DNA of 54,297 nt from Bacillus sp. 7884-1 (GTDB taxonomy: Bacteria; Bacillota; Bacilli; Bacillales; Cytobacillaceae), in NCBI RefSeq assembly GCF_002272245.1, contig NZ_NPDD01000208.1:1-54297 (forward strand). Direction: 5' to 3'. The notes below the pieces were generated by a model, which saw only the letters and a program-made list of their open reading frames with translations, did not search any database and was not told the origin of the DNA. The position numbers and the translations under genes were made by a program. Positions 26,706 to 34,789 of this stretch are shown one piece after another; within the stretch, counting starts at the first letter, position 1; every line of letters begins with the position of its first letter.

Positions 26706-27731
26706 TTATCGAGTTTTAGGAACTCGTTGTGAATCTGATCCAGGCTCCATGTCTTTAATAGCTGGCCAGCCATCCTTCCAAAGGATAGGATCAATCAGCA
26801 ATGCTCGCCTCGGAGCACCACTTTCCATCCATGGATTTCCCTTCTCATAAGCATGGTAAACGATCCAATCGGTGCCAGCTTCATCTGTTATTACAGCATT
26901 ATGTCCTGGTCCCACGAATTTACTTTTCTCTTTCCCTAGTAAAATGGTCGTGCCTCTGCTGTACATTAAATCCTTATCAATCTTATATACATATGGTCCT
27001 GTAATGGATTTAGATCGTCCCACCGCAACATTATAGGTACTATCTATTCCCTCACAGCATGAACCACTGGAAACAAATAAATAGTAATAACTATCCCGTT
27101 TAATGATAAAGGGTGCTTCAAACGCATTGCCCGCAATTTGGAAGGGCGTCCCTTTTACACTTAATCCATCCTTAGTTAGTTCTACACCATATATCCCATG
27201 GAAGCTCCCCCAGAATAAATATGGAATTCCCTCATCTACGTAAAACATTGGATCAATAGAGTTTGGGACTCCTATTTCTTCACTCGTGAATAATCTGCCG
27301 TGATCTTCAAAGGGACCTTCCGGTGACTTGGATGTGGCTACCCCAATTCCTGGGTTTGCATCTCCCCAAACAGACAGGGAGTAGTACAGATAATATTGAT
27401 TTCGATAAAAAGTAACATGCGGTGCCCATAATCCCCCATCCTTCCAGGACGGTTTATTACTCTGTTTGAAACCATCACCAATATATTCCCAATCAACCAT
27501 ATTTTTTGATTTTACAATCGGGATAAATTTTGGACCCTTGCCATCATCCCACTCATCTTCCGTCCCGTAAGCATACATGTAACCATTTTCAGCTTTTATG
27601 ATTGATGGATCGGCCAATACTGGTTCAAAAACTGGATTTATAAATGTTGTTTGAAAAAAATAATAATATCCACCTGCAAGTGAAATTATGCAGCAGAAGA
27701 TTGTCAGGACTAAATTGTACTTTTTTCCCAT
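26706..27731 (-). CDS. Glycoside hydrolase family 43, membrane-anchored
   Basis: A 341-residue five-bladed propeller hydrolase, of the type cleaving arabinan or xylan side chains. The N-terminal MGKKYNLVLTIFCCIISLAG is a signal anchor without a lipobox cysteine at the right place, so the enzyme is probably external. Catalytic residues: Asp41 in LADPSI (base), Asp160 in SIDPMF (pKa modulator) and Glu205 in AFEAPF (acid). The ATG at 27731 is one base beyond the stop of the upstream oxidoreductase gene, so it is read by coupling. It should release sugars or oligosaccharides for the ABC importer. Confidence 0.86.
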   Translation of the reverse strand: MGKKYNLVLTIFCCIISLAGGYYYFFQTTFINPVFEPVLADPSIIKAENGYMYAYGTEDEWDDGKGPKFIPIVKSKNMVDWEYIGDGFKQSNKPSWKDGGLWAPHVTFYRNQYYLYYSLSVWGDANPGIGVATSKSPEGPFEDHGRLFTSEEIGVPNSIDPMFYVDEGIPYLFWGSFHGIYGVELTKDGLSVKGTPFQIAGNAFEAPFIIKRDSYYYLFVSSGSCCEGIDSTYNVAVGRSKSITGPYVYKIDKDLMYSRGTTILLGKEKSKFVGPGHNAVITDEAGTDWIVYHAYEKGNPWMESGAPRRALLIDPILWKDGWPAIKDMEPGSDSQRVPKTR

Positions 27732-27732
27732 T

Positions 27733-28887
27733 TCAATTTTTAATCCTAGCAGTCTCATCTGTGAGGGTAACCCAACACTTTTTCTCATGACTTTCCAGAA
27801 TAGCATCTACAACTCTCATTATTCGATGCCCATCTTCTAAGCTCGCAAAATTACATTGCTCCCTGCTCAATCCACCTGAAATGACTGAATAAAAATCTAT
27901 AAACAGATTCTTTAAAGCATCAGGCCATCCCTCATTGTGCCCACCTGGGTAGTGTGTATAGCTTGAAGCAATTGGATGAAGTAATGAAGGGTCTCTCAGC
28001 AGTTCTTTGTTGGCTTCCTCTCTGTTTCCAATCCACAGCTTATTCGCTTTCTCTTGATCCCAAGCCATAGATCCTTTTTCACCTGAAATTTCAAAGAACA
28101 ACTTGTTTTTCCTTCCTCCACTTACTTGCGAAACGGTAAAAACGCCTATTGTACCTCCTTCAAAACGTACAAGAACATTACCAAAATCCTCTGTTTTAAT
28201 TTCAACTAACGCTTTTTCACCAGATTGTGAACTAGTAAATGTGTTAGTTTCTTTTATTGGCTTTAATCTTGTTGAATGAAGCGTCTTCAAATCAGCTAAT
28301 ACTTCAATAATCTTTTTTCCTAGGACGTATTGAATAGTATCACACCAATGAGAACCGATGTCTGCGATGGCTCTAGATTTCCCATTCCGCACTGGCTCTA
28401 AGCGCCAATTAAAATCAGTGTTATAAAGCAGCCAATCTTGTAAATAACCTCCATAAACAAGATGTGTATTACCAAGTTCATTACGGTCGATCATTTCCTT
28501 GCAATGAAGCACCAATGGATAATGGCGGTAATTAAAACAAACACCGCTAACAGTATTTGATGCTCTTGCTAGCTCTGCAAGTTCCCTGGATTCATCACTG
28601 TTCATGGCTAAAGGCTTCTCTGACATTAGATGTTTAGAATGTAATAAAACCTTTTTATTTATCAAAAAGTGCATATGATTAGGTGTACAATTATGGACCA
28701 CTTCAATTTCAGTGTCTCGAATGAGCTCATCCGCATTGAGAAATGGCTTTGGAATTCCATATTTAATTGCAGCTTCTTTTGATTTTTCAAAACTGCTCCC
28801 TGCAATCCCCACGATCTCAACAAGCGGTATTCTTTTTAATGCTTCTATTTGAGAACTTGCAGAAAAACCAGTACCTACGATCCCCAC
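27733..28887 (-). CDS. Gfo/Idh/MocA-family oxidoreductase
   Basis: A 384-residue NAD(P)-dependent sugar dehydrogenase-like enzyme. GIVGTGFSA opens the Rossmann fold and SEKPLA carries the catalytic Lys. IADIGSHWCDTIQYVLGKK is the C-terminal domain motif. The start is odd: the only standard start is the GTG at 28887, inside the first strand and without a ribosome site. In frame, AAAGGAAG is followed 8 bases later by ATC AAA AAA ATC AAA, where the family expects Met-Lys-Lys-Ile-Lys. The original ATG may have mutated to ATC. It is probably still translated weakly, if at all. Confidence 0.78.
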   Translation of the reverse strand: MGIVGTGFSASSQIEALKRIPLVEIVGIAGSSFEKSKEAAIKYGIPKPFLNADELIRDTEIEVVHNCTPNHMHFLINKKVLLHSKHLMSEKPLAMNSDESRELAELARASNTVSGVCFNYRHYPLVLHCKEMIDRNELGNTHLVYGGYLQDWLLYNTDFNWRLEPVRNGKSRAIADIGSHWCDTIQYVLGKKIIEVLADLKTLHSTRLKPIKETNTFTSSQSGEKALVEIKTEDFGNVLVRFEGGTIGVFTVSQVSGGRKNKLFFEISGEKGSMAWDQEKANKLWIGNREEANKELLRDPSLLHPIASSYTHYPGGHNEGWPDALKNLFIDFYSVISGGLSREQCNFASLEDGHRIMRVVDAILESHEKKCWVTLTDETARIKN

Positions 28888-28946
28888 TTTGATTTTTTTG
28901 ATATCGTCTACTTCCTTTTGACTATGAAGTCCTATGTAGTTTCACT

Positions 28947-29738
28947 TCATCTTTTATTTAAGGTCCTGAATTGTGAAGGAGAAATTCCCACATATGATTT
29001 AAACAATCTTGTAAACCCTGGGATACCCTGGAAGCCTAGAGAATGGGCAATTTCTGTAACAGATAACTGTGTTGATCGTAAAAGTTTTTTAGCCCGGTCT
29101 ATTTTTAACTCTCGTTGCACTTGAATTGGGGATTTCCCGAAAAGCTCTTTAAAACGGTTACTTGATAAGTCATTTAATGATAAATCCTTTTCGGGATTTT
29201 TTATGAATTGAGTAAGCATACATAAAAAACATTCTGATTGGCTTTGTTGAAACAGGTCATTCTTTGAATTCATAATACTTTCTAATAATAAATAAAGCAT
29301 TTCATGCGATTTCGCTTTTGTAAGAATGGTTTTAGATAAAAAATTGTCTTTTTCATTAATTTCCTTAAATTGCATGAAAACCCTTTCAAACTCTTCTGAA
29401 TTTTTGAGATTGAAAGTAATAGGGAAATTAAACAATTTTAATACGTCAATTACATTTCCTAATTCATATGTAAAGTGACACCAGAGAAAGACAGTTTCCT
29501 CATCCGTTTCTTTATAGTGATCATGTTCAATATTAGGAGGAATAATAGCAACCGTACCAGGTTTGATTTTATAAACATCTTCTCCTACTCTTAATATAGC
29601 CTCTCCTATCTTGTGATAAGACATCACATAGAATGGAAGACTCCTATTGAAGGTTTTCATTTCATTCCTAATATGTAAATCAAATTCGACAATTGATAAT
29701 TCTGCACTTTGTAAAAGACGATCAATTTGTTCGTGCAC
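28947..29738 (-). CDS. AraC-family transcriptional regulator
   Basis: A 263-residue regulator with an N-terminal cupin-type sugar-sensing domain (PGTVAIIPPNIEHDHYKE) and a C-terminal double helix-turn-helix. The second HTH (SVTEIAHSLGFQGIPGFTRLF) is complete. The first reads LSLNDLSSNRFKELFGKSP: compared with the family, about 8 residues between the first and recognition helices are missing in frame, so DNA binding may be impaired. The GTG start follows GGGGAGGGG by 9 bases. First gene of the glycan operon, presumably its activator, and itself under a cre-containing promoter. Confidence 0.82.
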   Translation of the reverse strand: MHEQIDRLLQSAELSIVEFDLHIRNEMKTFNRSLPFYVMSYHKIGEAILRVGEDVYKIKPGTVAIIPPNIEHDHYKETDEETVFLWCHFTYELGNVIDVLKLFNFPITFNLKNSEEFERVFMQFKEINEKDNFLSKTILTKAKSHEMLYLLLESIMNSKNDLFQQSQSECFLCMLTQFIKNPEKDLSLNDLSSNRFKELFGKSPIQVQRELKIDRAKKLLRSTQLSVTEIAHSLGFQGIPGFTRLFKSYVGISPSQFRTLNKR

Positions 29739-29784
29739 TTAATGTATCCCCTCCCCTAATCTGTGTCATATTGTTCAAGCAACC

Positions 29785-29813
29785 TTTACAAATGAAAACG
29801 CTTACAAAATCAA
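29785..29813 (-). promoter_or_regulatory. Promoter with cre site of the glycan operon
   Basis: TGAAAACGCTTACA (29793-29806) matches the Bacillus cre consensus TGWNANCGNTNWCA. It lies between a possible -35 TTGATT (29808-29813) and a possible -10 TGTAAA (29785-29790) with 17-base spacing on the minus strand. Binding of CcpA there would block the promoter, giving glucose repression of the whole cluster. Confidence 0.7.
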
Positions 29814-30138
29814 TTTTATAACAATATTCAGAAAATTCATATGACTTTTTTAAATTGTTATTTATCACTTTTACAGGTCTAAGTGAGTGTAAAAAATATA
29901 CGTAAACATGTATAACGTCCGATAATCGCCCTAGAACACAATCAGATTTTCAGACTAATATAAATTGGATTTTCGGTCCATAAGATACGTGAATACTCCA
30001 CTTAACTACTTCCTAGTAATTCATTTCAATTTACATCTCTACTATGAGATAGAAAAAAACTCAACTTTATTCGTTAAAAGTAACTTGTACCAATAAAAAA
30101 AGCCTCATATCGAGGCTAATCATTTTACTGGTAAAAAC
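29814..30138. other. Gene-free stretch between AraC and LysM genes
   Basis: Beyond the cre promoter on one side and the LysM-gene terminator on the other I see only AT-rich sequence with no gene. Confidence 0.5.
30101..30117 (-). terminator. Terminator of the LysM/SH3 gene
   Basis: AGCCTC/GAGGCT stem with a 5-base loop is followed on the minus strand by seven T. Confidence 0.8.
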
Positions 30139-31131
30139 CTATTGAAGGGATACTAAAGTCATTAATGTACCCCTTTTTCCTTCGAGTGTTAGTGTTGCTT
30201 TCTTTCCTTGATTTTTAAATAATTCATTCATCATGTTGCCCGATGCTTTTGCAGCATATGTGGTACCATCAGACGTGATAAAACGAAAAGTTCCTTTATC
30301 TTCCACCCCTGCTAATATAGCTGTTATTTTAATTTGATTTATAGTAGGTATAGAAGTCGAAGGGATCTTGATAATTTGTCCAATTTTCATCTTTGATGAG
30401 TCAACTCCTGGATTTAGTTCTTGAATGAGTGAAATAGAGATACCTAATTTTTTACCGATTTTTGTAAAAGTATCACCGCTCATAATCACATAGGTGCTTG
30501 TGTTATTCAGCGTATCATTGTTTGTTTTGTTTGGTTCATGAATCGTTAAATAGTTTTCACTAACAAACCCTGTTTTGCCGTTGAAATGAATCTTCGCCCA
30601 ACCATTACTAGTGGATATCACAGACACACGATCGTTTAATTTTAACGAGCCAATGACAGCACTTCTCGTAGAACCTGCTTCTCTAACTCGCAACGATGTT
30701 GCCGTCACATACATGGATTTATTAGTTGTTATTGATTCAGCTGCTTGTTTTGTTGTAAGATAATCCGCACTCACAAAACAAACTCTTCCTTTAATCAAAA
30801 TACCAGCCCATCCGTTTTCTTCGAATACAACCTTAACTACATCGCCTTTTTTATATTTTCCTATAATACTACTTTCAGTGTTTGGCTTGGATCGAACATT
30901 TAGTATCGTGGCGGTAACCATTCGATCTTGTACTTTTGGTAATAGAATTTTCTGTCCGTCAATGGAAGATAGCCCATTGGCATTTAATATTTCTTCTGGT
31001 GTTACACCGTGTTTCGCAGCAATATCTTCAATTTTTTCACCGCTTCTTACCTGGTATGTATATTCTTCAATTAATGCAGCATTCGTAGTGATGGAAGAAA
31101 AGCCAAGAATCACGGTAAAAATACCGGTCAC
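30139..31131 (-). CDS. Secreted LysM-SH3b-SH3b-LysM protein
   Basis: A 330-residue wall-binding protein. After a signal peptide (LVVTGIFTVILGFSS... to TTNAA) come LysM 1 (YTYQVRSGEKIEDIAAKHG), two bacterial SH3 domains (starting VTATILNVRSKPN and VTATSLRVREAGS), LysM 2 (YVIMSGDTFTKIGKKLGIS) and a C-terminal beta domain of about 70 residues (IKITAILAGVEDKGTFRFI). It has no catalytic domain that I can see. The listed GTG lies inside the signal peptide: in-frame codons for KNPLKRLV continue upstream but no ATG, GTG or TTG is found before the stop, so the true start is uncertain (possibly ATT). Confidence 0.78.
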   Translation of the reverse strand: MTGIFTVILGFSSITTNAALIEEYTYQVRSGEKIEDIAAKHGVTPEEILNANGLSSIDGQKILLPKVQDRMVTATILNVRSKPNTESSIIGKYKKGDVVKVVFEENGWAGILIKGRVCFVSADYLTTKQAAESITTNKSMYVTATSLRVREAGSTRSAVIGSLKLNDRVSVISTSNGWAKIHFNGKTGFVSENYLTIHEPNKTNNDTLNNTSTYVIMSGDTFTKIGKKLGISISLIQELNPGVDSSKMKIGQIIKIPSTSIPTINQIKITAILAGVEDKGTFRFITSDGTTYAAKASGNMMNELFKNQGKKATLTLEGKRGTLMTLVSLQ

Positions 31132-31521
31132 TACTAGTCTTTTTAGTGGATTTTTTTGAATCCAATGGCTAACCTGTGAAATATATGTATTCCAATTTGC
31201 TTAGAATATCTTTCAGGAATCCATTCACATCTAAGACATTCCGAATATCAAAATGATTTACGCTTTTATAATATTCACGTTTTTAAATCCTTGAGGTGAA
31301 TACTGGTATACCTTTTGTTTGCTTGCTTTTTCCGTGCATTTCTTTCCTGCTTAGCGTCAATTCACCATTATAAAATAATTTCTTTAGTCAAAATAACCCC
31401 TTCTCCTATTCACTCTTGTTAATGTAATTAGTTCACCATCAATTTCAATTTATTACAATTACATTTCAATTATTTCATTCCGAGATATTATTCGATTTCC
31501 TGTAAGGTTTTTTGTCCATTT

Positions 31522-31679
31522 TTGTCAAAAATAGTTTAAAATTGATTATTATGGGCCAATTACCATATTGAGTATTGGGAATATCCTATGACCGAGAATA
31601 AATCTATCCGAGGCATCAATAAAGAAATTCAGCTTACAAGTGGTAAGTAAGCAGGGGCTTGTATGGTTTCCCCTTTTTT
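31522..31679 (+). ncRNA. Possible small transcript with 20-codon frame
   Basis: TTGTCA (31522-31527) and ATTATT (31545-31550) are 17 bases apart. An ATG at 31588 opens a 20-codon frame, MTENKSIRGINKEIQLTSGK, ending at 31650. AGGGG (31653-31657) pairs with CCCCT (31670-31674), followed by a T tract. The ribosome site (TTGGGAA) is weak. It may be a small RNA, a small protein gene or a gene remnant. Confidence 0.3.
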
Positions 31680-31712
31680 GGTTTATTTTACCTGCATTTT
31701 AACAGAAAAAAA

Positions 31713-31738
31713 GAGTTGTATCGAAGAGATCACAACTC
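31713..31738 (-). terminator. Terminator of the carboxypeptidase gene
   Basis: GAGTTGT pairs with ACAACTC around a 12-base loop and is followed by seven T on the minus strand. Confidence 0.85.
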
Positions 31739-31739
31739 A

Positions 31740-33197
31740 TTATTGATTCGCTATTATCGTAACTAATTTGTCTTCTATTTTCTTTCCTTTGGCTTCATCC
31801 AATAGATTATTTAACATTATAGAGAATATCAAAGTTTGTCCACTCTTCGTTGTAACATAACCTGAAATCGTGCTGACGGTAGAGATAGTTCCAGTTTTCG
31901 CGACTACCTTTCCTTTTACATCAGGACCTTTCATCCGATTTCGTAGTGTGCCTCCAGCCATTTTTTCACTTTCACCTGCGACTGGTAGTGAATGAAGAAA
32001 AGCAGGGAACCACTTTTGCTGCTGAACTGTATATAACAATTGAGAAAGTTGAGAAGCCGGGACTAAATTAATATGCGATATTCCAGAGCCATCCCTTAGC
32101 ACCAAAGTTTTCGTATTGATTCCGAATTTAGGTAACTCCGCTTCTATAACCTCTAAGCCCTTTTCCCAGCTGCCTTCCGCTTTTACCACTTTACCCATTT
32201 CTTTAATCAAGGTTTCTGCGTGACCGTTGTTGCTTAGTTTCATAAACGGGACGAGTAGCTCAGAAAGCTTTATAGAGCTATGAGTATGTAGTATCCTTGA
32301 GGTTTCTGGTGTTAATCCTGTTTTAATTTTTCCCGAGACTTGAATTCCTTGTTCTGCTAGTGATTGTTTAAAAAGCTCTAAAGCATATTTGGTTGGTTCC
32401 CAGACACCAATAAATTCCTTTTCAGGCTTGGATTTGACCGGTAATGTGCCTGATATCGTAATAGTGTTTTTAGCGTGTTCTCGTTCAAAAGTAAGTTTCT
32501 TTTTTCCATCTTCCGGCACGGTTTCAATTTGATTGATGATATTTACAAAGTCAGTATTGGGAGTAACAGTTACGTCCGCCTTATCACCTTTATTGTTGCC
32601 TGGTTTCACTTCAAGCAAAATCGAACCAGAATCATAGTCTTTGGTTGGCGAAGCGGTTAATGCGGAGATTTGCGCACCGTAGTATGTTTGTTCATCACTC
32701 CACGGTAAATCCTCCGAATAGCGGACATCATCATACCAAGTATCATCGCCAATTAAATTGCCGGTGATCTTTTTTATGCCTAGTTTCTTTATTTCCGTAG
32801 CCATTTTGTCGAAATCTTTTTTTAGTAATGTTGGGTCACCCTTTCCTTTTAAATAAAGATTCCCTTGAAGCGTTTTCTTTTTTACTGTACCGTCAACGAG
32901 TACCTCCGTTTTAAAGGTATAGTCTTCCCCTAATACAGATAACGCTACCGCAGCTGTTAAAAGTTTCAAATTCGAAGCAGGTCGCAGGCGGACATCTCCT
33001 AAATGATTGTAAATGACTTCACCGGTTGTGGCCGACCGTATGCTGACTCCAGCAATTGCCCCTTGTAAATGCGGTTCTTCATTTAATAGCTGATTTAACT
33101 GCTGGGTTAGATTATCATCTGCCAATACTGGATGTGTTTGTGGTAATAATGCACCTAAAAAAATAATAAAAATGATTAAATTCAATCTTTTCAGCAA
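31740..33197 (-). CDS. dacC: D-alanyl-D-alanine carboxypeptidase/endopeptidase, PBP4a type
   Basis: Secreted class C penicillin-binding protein (peptidase family S13) that trims or cleaves peptidoglycan peptide cross-links. The 485-residue product has a signal peptide (to about 26), the SxxK motif SNLK with Ser75 as nucleophile and Lys78, the SxN motif SNN at 322-324 and KTG at 434-436. Length matches Bacillus DacC (about 490). It is monocistronic with a strong terminator. The upstream region contains the atatcMgcg repeat array. In Bacillus this enzyme is expressed in stationary phase; nothing here shows its regulation. Confidence 0.9.
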   Translation of the reverse strand: MLKRLNLIIFIIFLGALLPQTHPVLADDNLTQQLNQLLNEEPHLQGAIAGVSIRSATTGEVIYNHLGDVRLRPASNLKLLTAAVALSVLGEDYTFKTEVLVDGTVKKKTLQGNLYLKGKGDPTLLKKDFDKMATEIKKLGIKKITGNLIGDDTWYDDVRYSEDLPWSDEQTYYGAQISALTASPTKDYDSGSILLEVKPGNNKGDKADVTVTPNTDFVNIINQIETVPEDGKKKLTFEREHAKNTITISGTLPVKSKPEKEFIGVWEPTKYALELFKQSLAEQGIQVSGKIKTGLTPETSRILHTHSSIKLSELLVPFMKLSNNGHAETLIKEMGKVVKAEGSWEKGLEVIEAELPKFGINTKTLVLRDGSGISHINLVPASQLSQLLYTVQQQKWFPAFLHSLPVAGESEKMAGGTLRNRMKGPDVKGKVVAKTGTISTVSTISGYVTTKSGQTLIFSIMLNNLLDEAKGKKIEDKLVTIIANQ

Positions 33198-33310
33198 AAT
33201 CCATTTCCAACTTTCTCTTTTTCATAAAGTCTTTCCTAAAAAACAAACTTTCTTCCTTTTTTGGGGAAAAAACTTATATTATAAACTAAATTTTTTTCGT
33301 GAAATTAAAT

Positions 33311-33400
33311 ATATCAGCGATGCTGGACCATATATCAGCGTTAAATCAAATATATCCGCGATAAAACATTTATATCAGCGTTAATCCAAGCATATCCGCG
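33311..33400. repeat. 20-bp-period array of ATATCMGCG
   Basis: ATATCAGCG or ATATCCGCG occurs five times, starting at 33311, 33332, 33352, 33372 and 33392, i.e. spacings of 21, 20, 20 and 20 bases. The 11-12 bases between cores differ. It is far too short in period for CRISPR. It lies between dacC and the GH18 gene, in front of dacC. The period is two helical turns, so every copy faces the same side of the DNA. Confidence 0.8.
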
Positions 33401-33429
33401 ATGCCACCCAAAAGACCATTGACCTTATT

Positions 33430-34689
33430 TCATAACTTCAATTTTTTACGCAAATAAGCCCAATTCTGCGGCGCCGGCAGGCTTATCTGCCAATAAGTCG
33501 TCCCAGACAATTGGTAAACATCCATCAACCGATATTTTTCTATGAAGCTTCGAATATCCTCAAACCAAACGACCTGTTCTACCCTCGCACTCCAATGCCG
33601 ATACCATGGGGACATGGATCGCTGGTCAAATTGAATTGGCGATCCTGTTGAAATAGCTTGATTTTGAGCAGAAACAACAGACATCGCACGTGTAGCGTTC
33701 GTCCCAACCACCTTGTCATAGCCATAAAGCGACATTGCAATTTGTAGTTTACGAGGATTGATTTGAGTGATGGAGTATTGAACGACCTGCTCAATCCACC
33801 ATATCGGTGCAATTGGATCCGGCGGACCACCTGGATATCCATAATCAATCGTCATCACCGCAACTATGTCCGCTATGCTCCCGATGGCGGCATAATCATA
33901 TGCCCCAATAATTCGATTCGTTGGAATATCCGCTGTTTTCGCATGCACATTTACATGCAGGATCAATTCTCCCAATGCATTCTTTAATTCTCTTAAAAAT
34001 AGATTGAAATCATTGCGCTGAGGAGGTGGAATAAATTCAAAGTCAATCGATACCCCGCCAAATCCCCTTTGTCTAGTTAAATTCACAATACTAAGAACCA
34101 AATTCCTGCGGTAAACTGCATTAGCTAGGACATGACCTGCTAACTCCGCACTAAAATCAACTCCAGTAAAATTACGGATCATCAATAATGGCGTAATTTT
34201 CAATTGTTTACTCTTTGCTACAATCGATGAATCCTCTATTTCGTTATAGGCATAACCCTCTGCAGTAAATGAATACGCCACAACCGCTAAATAGGTTAAT
34301 TGTCCGGCTAGTGAATCTAATATCGAAAGAACATCACTCCCACCTGATGGCACAAGAAACCCCAAGGTCGCGATTTCTAATTTTACCGGTGAGGGAATGT
34401 TGATAGTTTGACCAATAAAAAGCTGGTTCGGATCTACCCCAGGATTTGCCCCTAAAATCGATGAAATATCAGTATTAAATCTCTGGGCTAATTCCCAAAA
34501 TTGGTCGCCTGGTTTTATTTTATAGGAGCGGATAGGCAGTTGGTTGTCCGGAATATACAAGGCGAGGCCAGGTACGAGAGAACTAGTAGATGGCAATCCA
34601 TTTAACTCAAGAATGGTTTGCATGGATACTCCGTACCTATTGGAAATTGCCCACAAATTTTCTCCCGTACTCACCACATGAACACCCAT
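33430..34689 (-). CDS. LysM-LysM-GH18 spore cortex hydrolase (SleL/YaaH-like)
   Basis: A 419-residue spore peptidoglycan hydrolase-like protein. LysM 1 (HVVSTGENLWAISNRYG) and LysM 2 (RSYKIKPGDQFWELAQRFN) occupy the first 100 residues. A GH18 barrel follows with the catalytic strand GGVSIDFEF (Glu218) and late blocks MTIDYGYPGG and LYGYD. Like YaaH/SleL it has no signal peptide, as expected for proteins packed from the mother cell. It probably cleaves cortex fragments as N-acetylglucosaminidase during germination. ATG 34689 follows AAAGGGG by 9 bases. It is separated from pnkp by a terminator. Confidence 0.85.
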   Translation of the reverse strand: MGVHVVSTGENLWAISNRYGVSMQTILELNGLPSTSSLVPGLALYIPDNQLPIRSYKIKPGDQFWELAQRFNTDISSILGANPGVDPNQLFIGQTINIPSPVKLEIATLGFLVPSGGSDVLSILDSLAGQLTYLAVVAYSFTAEGYAYNEIEDSSIVAKSKQLKITPLLMIRNFTGVDFSAELAGHVLANAVYRRNLVLSIVNLTRQRGFGGVSIDFEFIPPPQRNDFNLFLRELKNALGELILHVNVHAKTADIPTNRIIGAYDYAAIGSIADIVAVMTIDYGYPGGPPDPIAPIWWIEQVVQYSITQINPRKLQIAMSLYGYDKVVGTNATRAMSVVSAQNQAISTGSPIQFDQRSMSPWYRHWSARVEQVVWFEDIRSFIEKYRLMDVYQLSGTTYWQISLPAPQNWAYLRKKLKL

Positions 34690-34751
34690 ACTCTCACACC
34701 CCTTTACCATCATCATATGGTGATTTCCCTTGTAATATTGCTCTTTGCATA

Positions 34752-34781
34752 AAAAAACGAACTGGAATAAACCAGTCCGTT
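34752..34781 (-). terminator. Terminator of the hen1-pnkp operon
   Basis: AAACG-ACTGG and CCAGT-CGTTT arms with one G-U pair and a 6-base loop, followed by a T tract on the minus strand, directly after pnkp. Confidence 0.8.
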
Positions 34782-34789
34782 TGTCCTGC

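Larger units (their letters stand above)
31132..31739. other. Long intergenic stretch with a possible small transcript
   Basis: 608 bases without a clear gene. The left half is AT-rich and shows nothing. The right half holds a possible plus-strand promoter, a 20-codon frame and a terminator (31522-31679), plus the terminator of the carboxypeptidase gene. Confidence 0.5.

Noticed and set aside
33311..33400. CRISPR array
   Set aside because: The repeated core is only 9 bases and the spacers 11-12 bases; no cas genes are nearby.
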